Source: Coxiellaceae bacterium (GTDB lineage: Bacteria; Pseudomonadota; Gammaproteobacteria; Coxiellales; Coxiellaceae). Taken from it: 6,502 nucleotides of DNA. The stretch lies in the NCBI GenBank assembly GCA_003450655.1, contig DMFG01000089.1, positions 1-6,502 on the forward strand. The letters run 5' to 3'. A program made the position numbers and the translations under genes. This document shows positions 1-5,971 of the stretch, piece after piece (the stretch's first letter is position 1; the number at the start of each line of letters is the position of its first letter). The notes beneath the pieces were generated by a model. That model had not been told where the DNA came from and did no database searches. It saw nothing but the letters and a program-made list of their open reading frames with translations.

Positions 1-1739
1 CTCGCATTAATATAACAATCAGACTTTATTATGTCTGACAACGCCTGGCGAGCTTGCTCTAAATTTAACATCTGAGATAAAATTACATCACGCTCACTTC
101 TATCAAGCATATCCTTCCAGCTGGCACAGTGATGACTTGAGATCAATGAGCAATCTGCGGCCTGTTCACCATAAGTTTCCCTAAAACAAATAGAATACGG
201 CAACCTACCTCCCATCATATTGCGCACCAAAGCTCGATCATAGCGTTTATTCACAAAAGTTGAAGTAGGAATGTTAGCGCAGAAAGTAATGAGCTCTTGA
301 TCCCAGGTTGGATCAAGATGTTCAACTCCCGTATAATAAGACATAACATCCCTAAAACTAGCATTGGACGCAATAAAATTTGTCGTTAAAAACCGCCTAT
401 ACGTTAACAAAGAAAGATTTGCTTTTTGATAATAGCGATATAGCTTGTAAAACTTTTGATGATTAACAGGGAAAAGCGACAAAAAATGAGATCGTTCTCG
501 CACAAAAAAAGGTAATGGCGAGTATGGCAATACTGACTTAATCGCACGCTTTAATGTTCTCAAGAACTCTGGCCTCAAGCAAGAGATAGTAGCATTACCA
601 CCAGCACCCTCAAGAATGACACGACCACCATTATTTCGATGTCTATTTGCAATACCCATCATCCAATTCATGTTAAAGTTGCTGCGTGGTGGCGCACAAA
701 CATGCTGACCCAATATCGAAATCCAACGAAAAGGGTCTAATTCCAGTGAAGACAGCACATGATGGTGTTTAATATTAGGATAGAGTAACAAAAGATCACT
801 AATTTTATCCAAATCATGAGAATTCCAATTTGGATTACGAGTAACTAAACGATCAGCATCATGTGGCACGTGAGTATAACAATGCAAACCTACGCCATTT
901 TTTTGTAACTGTGTTGCCGCAAGGGCAGATACCGTTGAGGAGTCTAGACCACCACTGAGATGCGCTCCTATATTACCAATGGCTCGTATGCGATGACTAA
1001 TTGCCGAATCTAAAATTTCCCTTGCATGATCAGCATACTGCTGAGGATCTTTATAACGAATCGACTTACGTGGCAAACGCCAATAACGCTTTAAGTGAAT
1101 TTTTTGGCGAGATACGTTGACATAATGCGCAGCAGGTACTGCTTTAACAGTTTTAAAAATAGTTTGCTCTTGATCAACGTGGCAATGGACGATTTGCCTC
1201 ATTAAGAAATTATCATCAATATCAAGATGAGGTAAGCAATAACGGAAGGCATTAACCGTGTTTGATACAATCAATGTACGCTTATGATAGTGATACATTA
1301 ATTGCTTTTGCCCTAACTGATCTCTAAACAAATGCACCCGTTGTTTTACCTTATCCCACAACATAAAAGCAAAATCGCCTTGGAGATGTTGCACGCATGA
1401 CACACCCCACTGTTGATAAGCTCGAATCACATATTCCACATCTGACAGAAGCTCACGCTCATGAGAAGGAACCGATAAATCATCAGCAAGCATGTATCGA
1501 TTAGTGAGATAGAGGCTACCCATAACCACTACACCACTGGAAGGATCCTGGAAAGGCATAGGCGACCTATGACACTGTGGCGTAATAAATCGATTAATTG
1601 CCGCCAAACAACCCCCGTCGGTCCGTATTGTCTCAATCGCGTCCGGCTCCCACAGAGGGCTTTTAAAAAAAACTTTATTAATCCAGTCAATATCGACGAA
1701 TTGACGATCAAAATTGATCATTGCGGCAAATAACTGCAT
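1..1739 (-). CDS. Asparagine-synthetase-like ATP-dependent amide ligase, lasso-cyclase type (3' end missing)
   Basis: The frame stays open for 579 codons from the ATG at 1739 to the left window edge, so the C-terminus is missing. An AGGA (1752-1749) lies nine bases upstream of the start. The protein has the two-domain build of asparagine synthetase B. An N-terminal Ntn-type domain contains GDFAF (about residues 121-125) and an RDQLG stretch (139-143). The C-terminal synthetase domain contains the ATP-pyrophosphatase loop LSGGLDSS (261-268), EGAGGNATIS (377-386) and a late R-x-x-x-G-E-Q-A-A-D segment (520-529). Residue 2 is Gln, so the Cys nucleophile needed to release ammonia from glutamine is absent. 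Lasso peptide cyclases such as McjC commonly lack it too. The family activates a carboxylate as an acyl-adenylate and forms an amide. Here a macrolactam- or amide-forming role on a peptide is inferred. No signal peptide is seen, so the protein should be cytosolic. Its downstream genes are outside the window. An amidotransferase of cell-surface glycan synthesis is the alternative. Confidence 0.88.
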   Translation of the reverse strand, partial: MQLFAAMINFDRQFVDIDWINKVFFKSPLWEPDAIETIRTDGGCLAAINRFITPQCHRSPMPFQDPSSGVVVMGSLYLTNRYMLADDLSVPSHERELLSDVEYVIRAYQQWGVSCVQHLQGDFAFMLWDKVKQRVHLFRDQLGQKQLMYHYHKRTLIVSNTVNAFRYCLPHLDIDDNFLMRQIVHCHVDQEQTIFKTVKAVPAAHYVNVSRQKIHLKRYWRLPRKSIRYKDPQQYADHAREILDSAISHRIRAIGNIGAHLSGGLDSSTVSALAATQLQKNGVGLHCYTHVPHDADRLVTRNPNWNSHDLDKISDLLLLYPNIKHHHVLSSLELDPFRWISILGQHVCAPPRSNFNMNWMMGIANRHRNNGGRVILEGAGGNATISCLRPEFLRTLKRAIKSVLPYSPLPFFVRERSHFLSLFPVNHQKFYKLYRYYQKANLSLLTYRRFLTTNFIASNASFRDVMSYYTGVEHLDPTWDQELITFCANIPTSTFVNKRYDRALVRNMMGGRLPYSICFRETYGEQAADCSLISSHHCASWKDMLDRSERDVILSQMLNLEQARQALSDIIKSDCYINA

Positions 1740-1812
1740 CTTGTGACATCCTGTAAAATGCATTAAGTTAATGCATGTTACGTTAACTACTTTTTAACAA
1801 CAAGGAAAGTCC
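1740..1812. promoter_or_regulatory. Divergent intergenic region with a perfect 19-bp palindrome
   Basis: This 73-bp region separates the ligase gene (minus) from the secreted-protein gene (plus) and must hold regulatory signals for one or both. At 1758-1776 lies a perfect palindrome with arms ATGCATTAA and TTAATGCAT around a single central G, a layout typical of a dimeric repressor or activator site. Ribosome binding sites are visible for both genes: AGGA on the minus strand at 1752-1749, and AAGGAA on the plus strand at 1802-1807, five bases before the ATG at 1813. I could not assign a convincing -35/-10 pair on either strand. The operator role is inferred from symmetry and position only. 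Confidence 0.5.
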
Positions 1813-2238
1813 ATGAGAAAAATCATACTACTAGGAACTTTAGGCTTAATGAGCGCCGCTCCCATGAGCTTTGCTGCCCTACAAGCCAACCAATTGACTG
1901 ACGGCCAAAGCTACCCATGTTTTATACGGGCTGATAGCAATCTGACGGCAGCGTCTTTTAGCTGTACAGGTGATGCCTGTCAAGTGAACTGCACTGACGG
2001 CTCTTGCATTGCTTTCGCTGGAGAACTCACCACTGATTACACTGAAAGTGTTGCATGCTCTTTATCAGTGACCTACTCCAACGGTGAACAAGATACATTA
2101 ACACACACAGTAGATAGTAATAACTATGACGCTCCTACCTCCGGCTTAACCACAGCACTCGACACAAGCTCTAGCTATGCTAATAAAGTCTGCCCTAATG
2201 GCTTTAGCGACTGCGCCTACTGGACAGTCAATGGCTAA
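1813..2238 (+). CDS. Small secreted eight-cysteine protein, family not recognised
   Basis: This encodes 141 residues. The first 21 form a Sec signal peptide: Arg-Lys at positions 2-3, a hydrophobic core, and a likely signal peptidase I site after SFA (residue 21). The mature protein of about 120 residues is acidic and rich in Ser, Thr, Asp and Asn. It has eight Cys (36, 51, 56, 60, 65, 82, 127, 134), an even number that suits four disulfides in the periplasm or outside the cell. Cys51-Cys65 form a dense C-x4-C-x3-C-x4-C cluster. The tail reads Cys-x6-Cys-x2-Trp and ends in Asn-Gly, resembling the tails of the proteins at 3611-4021 and 5972-6397. I see no convincing alignment to those two over the rest of the chain. 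It has a good ribosome binding site, lies divergently from the ligase gene and lies 59 bp upstream of the oxygenase gene. It could be a substrate, binding partner or immunity protein of the pathway; the function is unknown. Confidence 0.85.
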   Translation: MRKIILLGTLGLMSAAPMSFAALQANQLTDGQSYPCFIRADSNLTAASFSCTGDACQVNCTDGSCIAFAGELTTDYTESVACSLSVTYSNGEQDTLTHTVDSNNYDAPTSGLTTALDTSSSYANKVCPNGFSDCAYWTVNG

Positions 2239-2248
2239 CCCGTAAAGC

Positions 2249-2277
2249 GAGTGCAGACTCATTATGAGCCTGCACTC
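2249..2277 (+). promoter_or_regulatory. Strong intergenic hairpin between secreted-protein and oxygenase genes
   Basis: The arms GAGTGCAGACTCAT (2249-2262) and ATGAGCCTGCACTC (2264-2277) are complementary except for one A-C mismatch, and one base separates them. It begins 11 bases after the stop codon at 2236-2238. No run of T follows, so it is not a standard intrinsic terminator on the plus strand, and the minus strand has no T run either. In an operon, such a structure can stabilise the upstream message or partly stop transcription, giving more upstream protein than downstream enzyme. That role is inferred. Confidence 0.6.
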
Positions 2278-2297
2278 ATTATCAGACACATACAGCA

Positions 2298-3227
2298 ATG
2301 ACGATGAAAACAACGGCTTCTACCCGACTTAAACTACTTGACCTTGCACTCTGCCAGGCACCTCATACTCCTCTCCTCTTAGATCAACTCTATAAAACCA
2401 GCATCAACGAACAATCCTACACAATCGCTATGAAACATTTTCAAAACTCTCTCTATCAGGATGCTAATCGAGGTGACCTTTATCGTTATTTTACGTTATG
2501 TCGACTATCCAATCAGTGGGACAGCCTACCCTATCAAATAGAGCGAGCTTTTTGTCAAAGTAGCGCGACTCACAACTTACCTCTATGGAATACCGCACTC
2601 TCAATTAAAGCTTATATAGACCATTACATGAAGCGAACCTTCACGACCTCTACCAGTCAACTATTTAATATCAAGAGAGATATCTACAGTGAGCACATAG
2701 CCTTAAATCCCTCTATGAATCAGGACATCATATCCACTCTGCAACGCTCAACAACAAGACACTATGAACCTAAAGGTCAATCAACACGAAAAGGGGATGT
2801 TATCGGCTTTAAATGGAGTGACACCGAAACACTTTCCCAACTTCACTCAATGATACATACCCACCTCAAACGATACATGCGACGACTTCAACAACATCAC
2901 CCGATGATGAACCACTCATCGAGCGCACAATCATCACATCCTTGGGCGATTTCATTTACCAATGGCGAGCATCAAATATCACACATTCATCCTGAAGGTT
3001 ATATCAGCGGTATTTACTACCTTATCAACTCACACACGAAACATTCGGCAGGTCATTTGATAATGGGATCAGCACCGCGTGACTTTATCCCCGTATGGGA
3101 CACACATACAATCACACCAACTGAAGGTATGCTCGTACTATTTCCTTCTTACTATTTTCATAGTACGACACCTACCGATCAGCACCAAAAAAGACTGAGC
3201 ATTGCCTTTGATTATTATTTAAAATAG
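2298..3227 (+). CDS. Putative Fe(II)/2-oxoglutarate-dependent oxygenase with helical N-terminal region
   Basis: This encodes 309 residues with no signal peptide, so it is probably cytosolic. The C-terminal part, about residues 165-309, resembles the family described as putative 2OG-Fe(II) oxygenases (2OG-FeII_Oxy_5 / TIGR02466 type). Residues 229-241 carry H-I-H-P-E-G followed by SGIYYL, 282-288 carry FPSYYFH, and Arg299 lies in KRLSIAF near the end. In this fold one His group plus the distal His (His288) would bind iron, and the late Arg would hold the 2-oxoglutarate carboxylate. His229, His231 and possibly Glu233 are the candidate proximal ligands. Residues 1-115 look mostly helical and may be a degenerate TPR-like segment. 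The expected reaction is oxidation, usually hydroxylation, of a peptide or small-molecule substrate. The substrate is unknown; the secreted protein encoded just upstream or an unseen RiPP precursor are candidates. No clear ribosome binding site precedes the ATG at 2298, and the ATG at 2304 is an equally possible start. Confidence 0.75.
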   Translation: MTMKTTASTRLKLLDLALCQAPHTPLLLDQLYKTSINEQSYTIAMKHFQNSLYQDANRGDLYRYFTLCRLSNQWDSLPYQIERAFCQSSATHNLPLWNTALSIKAYIDHYMKRTFTTSTSQLFNIKRDIYSEHIALNPSMNQDIISTLQRSTTRHYEPKGQSTRKGDVIGFKWSDTETLSQLHSMIHTHLKRYMRRLQQHHPMMNHSSSAQSSHPWAISFTNGEHQISHIHPEGYISGIYYLINSHTKHSAGHLIMGSAPRDFIPVWDTHTITPTEGMLVLFPSYYFHSTTPTDQHQKRLSIAFDYYLK

Positions 3228-3325
3228 AACCAATAATAAAAAAATATTATAAAACATGCAGTTACAATCAATAAGCAACAAAGTCCTTATATTTCGTCTA
3301 CAATAACAAATGGATATAACAACCC

Positions 3326-3358
3326 ACACCTACTACGCCACGTAGTAGGTGTTTTTTT
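3326..3358 (+). terminator. Intrinsic (rho-independent) terminator after the oxygenase gene
   Basis: A perfect 12-bp stem (ACACCTACTACG at 3326-3337 with CGTAGTAGGTGT at 3341-3352) has a three-base loop and runs into seven T residues (3352-3358). This is a textbook intrinsic terminator for plus-strand transcription. It lies about 100 bases past the oxygenase stop codon, so the unit 1813-3227 has a long AT-rich 3' untranslated region. The minus strand has no comparable T run after the stem. Confidence 0.93.
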
Positions 3359-3610
3359 ATGCATCAATAAACGTCTACTATTTTTTCCCAAGCGGGATTT
3401 AACGCTGCTTTTATCTCCAGGCAATGACATCAAAAAAAATAATCATCACTACATCAACGAGTAATTATCGCGCTTTTTTGATCACTAAAAATATTTACCG
3501 GTTAATTGATCGCTATAATGAAACATTAATCACTCATCGCCAGTAAATATTTTACTTATGTGGATTTAAGACAATATAATCAACACCCCATTAACACTAC
3601 CGAGATCACT
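3359..3610 (+). promoter_or_regulatory. Promoter region of the second secreted-protein gene with inverted repeat around the -10 box
   Basis: This AT-rich stretch holds no plausible gene. A perfect TATAAT lies at 3514-3519. The -35 region is poor: TTTACC at 3494-3499 leaves a spacer of only 14 bases, so an activator may be needed. Two 14-base arms, AAAATATTTACCGG (3488-3501) and CCAGTAAATATTTT (3540-3553), form an inverted repeat with one mismatch and bracket the -10 box and the probable transcription start. That arrangement suits binding of a dimeric regulator or DNA looping. From 3361 to about 3480 I see only T and A tracts and no further signal. Confidence 0.55.
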
Positions 3611-4021
3611 ATGAACAAAATCGCCCTTACTTGTCTAACGTTATCCATTGTGACACTGACACCAACACTCCATGCCGACCTCTTTCATCGCTTCAAAATT
3701 GCTGAAGGAGAAGGGTCCTATGAAAGTGGGCAAGCCTTATGTGACAGCATCCAATCCAGTCGTGGCAACCGTAAAACCACCCTATGCGACCCCATCTACA
3801 ACGCATCTAGCGATCAAACCATTATGGTGACCGATGGCGACCAAAAATGGCATACCGTAGAACCTAATCACTGGATGGCTTATTACTCTGATGAGATCTA
3901 CTTAATCGATATTACGGTCAGCAATGCTGATAAGACGATGATTTACAGCGAAGCGACAGTACACAGTAACTGGTACGGCGAAGGACTATCTTGCAACCAA
4001 CAAATTTGCTCGCTGTGGTGA
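3611..4021 (+). CDS. Small secreted cysteine-containing protein, paralogue of 5972-6397
   Basis: The reading frame is open from an ATG at 3560, but the ATG at 3611 is chosen. It directly starts a typical Sec signal peptide (Asn-Lys, then a hydrophobic stretch, cleavage after LHA at residue 22), and a weak GAG lies six bases before it. The product has 136 residues, about 114 after cleavage. Mature cysteines are at 44, 59, 128 and 133. It is clearly related to the protein at 5972-6397: both share C-x-PI, SS-x-Q, V-x-DG, a P-x2-WMA block, YSD, and SN-x-D, and both end in Leu-x-Cys-x4-Cys-x2-Trp. In this protein Trp136 is the final residue. I do not recognise the family. It converges on the ABC exporter gene with only 10 bp between stop codons. 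It is likely periplasmic or extracellular, with two disulfides. A role as exported substrate, immunity factor or surface protein cannot be decided from sequence. Confidence 0.83.
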   Translation: MNKIALTCLTLSIVTLTPTLHADLFHRFKIAEGEGSYESGQALCDSIQSSRGNRKTTLCDPIYNASSDQTIMVTDGDQKWHTVEPNHWMAYYSDEIYLIDITVSNADKTMIYSEATVHSNWYGEGLSCNQQICSLW

Positions 4022-4031
4022 ATACACCCTC

Positions 4032-5726
4032 TTACTCCACACACACTGGCTGATGTGTGAGCTGGTCCAATGACAACACCTGATCCGCATAATGGGTTAG
4101 GTGTGACTGATGCGTCACCATAATAATCGTCAAGGGATAGTTTAAACCACGAATCGCTTGCCAAAACTGTTGTTCACTGTTGTGATCCAATGCGTTGGTT
4201 GCTTCATCCAACACCAGACACTGTGGTGACTTTATTAATGCCCGTGCAAGCGCTATTCGCTGACGTTCTCCGCCTGACAAACGCACACCGTTAGGACCTA
4301 GCACGGTGTCTAGACCTTGTGGTAACTGTTTCACTAGAGCACTGGCGGATGCCTGATGCAATGCCTGCCAGATTTCATCATCAGTGGCATTAGGGTGACC
4401 AACCAATAAGTTGTCACGCAGCGTAGTATGAAATAACACCGTTTCTTGTGGCACATAGCCAATGACACACTGCCATTGCAGTGCCAATGATTCGGTTAAA
4501 GGCATGCCATCGAGATAGATCTGACCTGAAGTAGGCGTCACCAGCCCACACAGCAAATCCAATAAGGTGGATTTACCACAACCAGATGGCCCCATGAAAC
4601 ACGTCATTTGACGACAAGGAATGCTAAACGATACCTCTTGCAAAATCGCAGGCTCTGCCTCTTGTTGATCCGCATGACGATAAGTGACTGCGCGCACTTC
4701 TATTGCATCACGAACCATCAACGTGTGTGGTTGACTCTCATAGTGTGGCTGTTGATGTGACTGACATCGTTGATTGAAAGTATGTAACTCATCTAAGGCT
4801 GGCTTCACTTTTAACAGTTGCTGATAAGCACCATGCATGGAAGACAGCTGAGAGATACAACGAGAATAAATATACAGCAACACTAATAACGTAGTGATAG
4901 GCACCGACAACCAAGTCACTGCTGCATAAAAAATCACAGCAAAGGCCACTGCACCACCGACCAAATAAGCCGATCGATTTAACGTGCTGATACGGGTATG
5001 CACCACTTGAGGTTGATTAATTTGCTCTGAAATCGTATTAATCAATGCCTTTTGCTGCTTCTCTAACTGATACATTTTACAGAGCTTTAAACTGCGTAAG
5101 TGCTCCCCAACCCACTGGTTTAAATTAGCAAAGCTATCGACCTGCTGCTGTGCTTGAGGCACAATCCAACGATCCCATTGACGAATCAACATAAACAGCG
5201 TCACACCCACGAGCACTGCCACTGCAGTAAGCATCCAATTGAAATAGCATGAAATCAGTAAATAAACGAAAGCAAAACACGCGGTTGAAAGCAGTTTAAT
5301 GACTTGCCCACAGGCATAGGATGCATTTTGAATATTCATGATCAAGAGATGATTCAAATAGCCTGTTTTAAACGTTTTGATAAAAGACCAACGACAATGA
5401 ATTAAGCTTGCATAAATACGTTCTCGTAAAGACATGGCAATGACATTGTTAAGCTCAGTCGTGATTAATGACGCTCGATAACGAATCGCCGTAAACGCGA
5501 CCACTATGACAATATAAGCCGATAGCGCCATGGGCAATGTCAATTGAACGTTATGAAACAACGATAGTCCATGAGCTGCATGTGATGACAGCGGTGTTAA
5601 CTGCAAAACAGGCAATAAAATGAGCAGACCCATGCCGTCAAACAAACTGGATACAATGGTCCAAGCAGCAACGCGTCGAATTAAACTTCGGCATTGCATC
5701 AACCAGTCACGCATTAACTCCCACAC
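4032..5726 (-). CDS. ABC exporter, fused membrane and ATPase domains (McjD/MsbA-like type)
   Basis: This encodes 564 residues and works as a homodimer in this family. The first 300 residues contain about six membrane segments, roughly 20-41, 66-84, two within 143-181 and two within 255-290. The ATPase domain shows Walker A GPSGCGKST (379-387), Q-loop Gln427 in YVPQE, signature LSGGERQR (483-490), Walker B CLVLDEAT (503-510), D-loop ALD (512-514) and switch His539. All catalytic motifs are intact, so it should be active in the inner membrane. There is no N-terminal C39 peptidase domain, so it does not itself cleave double-glycine leaders. That matches exporters of lasso peptides and other processed RiPPs, but also lipid or drug exporters. 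The start at 5726 is GTG with AGGAGG six bases upstream; an ATG at 5714 is the alternative. It is divergent from the paralogous secreted-protein gene at 5972 and convergent with the one at 3611. Export of a product made by the ligase and oxygenase is inferred. Confidence 0.92.
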   Translation of the reverse strand: MWELMRDWLMQCRSLIRRVAAWTIVSSLFDGMGLLILLPVLQLTPLSSHAAHGLSLFHNVQLTLPMALSAYIVIVVAFTAIRYRASLITTELNNVIAMSLRERIYASLIHCRWSFIKTFKTGYLNHLLIMNIQNASYACGQVIKLLSTACFAFVYLLISCYFNWMLTAVAVLVGVTLFMLIRQWDRWIVPQAQQQVDSFANLNQWVGEHLRSLKLCKMYQLEKQQKALINTISEQINQPQVVHTRISTLNRSAYLVGGAVAFAVIFYAAVTWLSVPITTLLVLLYIYSRCISQLSSMHGAYQQLLKVKPALDELHTFNQRCQSHQQPHYESQPHTLMVRDAIEVRAVTYRHADQQEAEPAILQEVSFSIPCRQMTCFMGPSGCGKSTLLDLLCGLVTPTSGQIYLDGMPLTESLALQWQCVIGYVPQETVLFHTTLRDNLLVGHPNATDDEIWQALHQASASALVKQLPQGLDTVLGPNGVRLSGGERQRIALARALIKSPQCLVLDEATNALDHNSEQQFWQAIRGLNYPLTIIMVTHQSHLTHYADQVLSLDQLTHQPVCVE

Positions 5727-5730
5727 ATCA

Positions 5731-5739
5731 CACCTCCTT
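5731..5739 (-). promoter_or_regulatory. Near-perfect Shine-Dalgarno of the ABC exporter with competing starts
   Basis: Read on the minus strand this is AAGGAGGTG, almost full complementarity to the 16S rRNA tail. Three starts follow: ATG at 5728 (too close, and it stops after four codons), GTG at 5726 (well spaced, in frame with the exporter) and ATG at 5714 (in frame, 18 bases away). The four-codon frame ends in a TAATG that overlaps the ATG at 5714, so coupling from a minigene is possible. Confidence 0.6.
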
Positions 5740-5795
5740 GTTCATCCACCCTATTTAAACAAACACTTAAAATCAATCCATTTATCTCATATATA

Positions 5796-5820
5796 ATACC
5801 TGATAAGCGACATAAGGTAT
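5796..5820. promoter_or_regulatory. Imperfect operator-like inverted repeat in the divergent exporter/secreted-protein region
   Basis: The arms ATACCT (5796-5801) and AGGTAT (5815-5820) are exact inverted copies with 13 bases between them. The left arm overlaps a TATAAT (5792-5797) on the plus strand whose -35 region is poor. The repeat lies between the exporter gene and the secreted-protein gene and could serve either. The arms are short, so chance is possible. Confidence 0.3.
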
Positions 5821-5878
5821 CTTTACATCTTCCTGCCAATCACACACTTCTCATAGCAAGGGAAATCCTGCGACCATC

Positions 5879-5907
5879 TTGACAAAGCGAGCCTAGAAAC
5901 ATAGAGT
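5879..5907 (+). promoter_or_regulatory. Candidate sigma-70 promoter for the 5972-6397 gene, followed by a small 5' hairpin
   Basis: A perfect TTGACA (5879-5884) is followed after 17 bases by TAGAGT (5902-5907), which keeps the first, second, fourth and last bases of the -10 consensus. A five-base inverted repeat CTAGA/TCTAG (5893-5897, 5907-5911) overlaps the -10 box. Further on, CTCATG (5921-5926) and CATGAG (5937-5942) can pair in the leader before the AAGGAA ribosome binding site (5959-5964). The remainder of the 245-bp gap (5727-5971) shows no plausible gene on either strand. Confidence 0.55.
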
Positions 5908-5971
5908 CTAGCACCAATAACTCATGGTAGTTAAAACATGAGCCATCCCATCATTTTAAAGGAACGGACTT

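Noticed and set aside
1529..1711. Minus-strand 60-codon frame within the ligase gene
   Set aside because: It lies inside the ligase coding region in another frame, and the ligase frame has conserved motifs throughout.
3256..3306. Short frame of 16 codons after the oxygenase gene as a possible lasso precursor
   Set aside because: It has no ribosome binding site and lacks any leader/core organisation of a lasso precursor.
3560..3610. Upstream ATG extending the second secreted protein by 17 residues
   Set aside because: It would bury the signal peptide, has no ribosome binding site and lies close to the -10 box at 3514-3519.
3943..4164. Minus-strand 73-codon frame across the end of the second secreted protein and the exporter
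   Set aside because: It overlaps two well-supported genes in another frame and resembles no recognisable protein.
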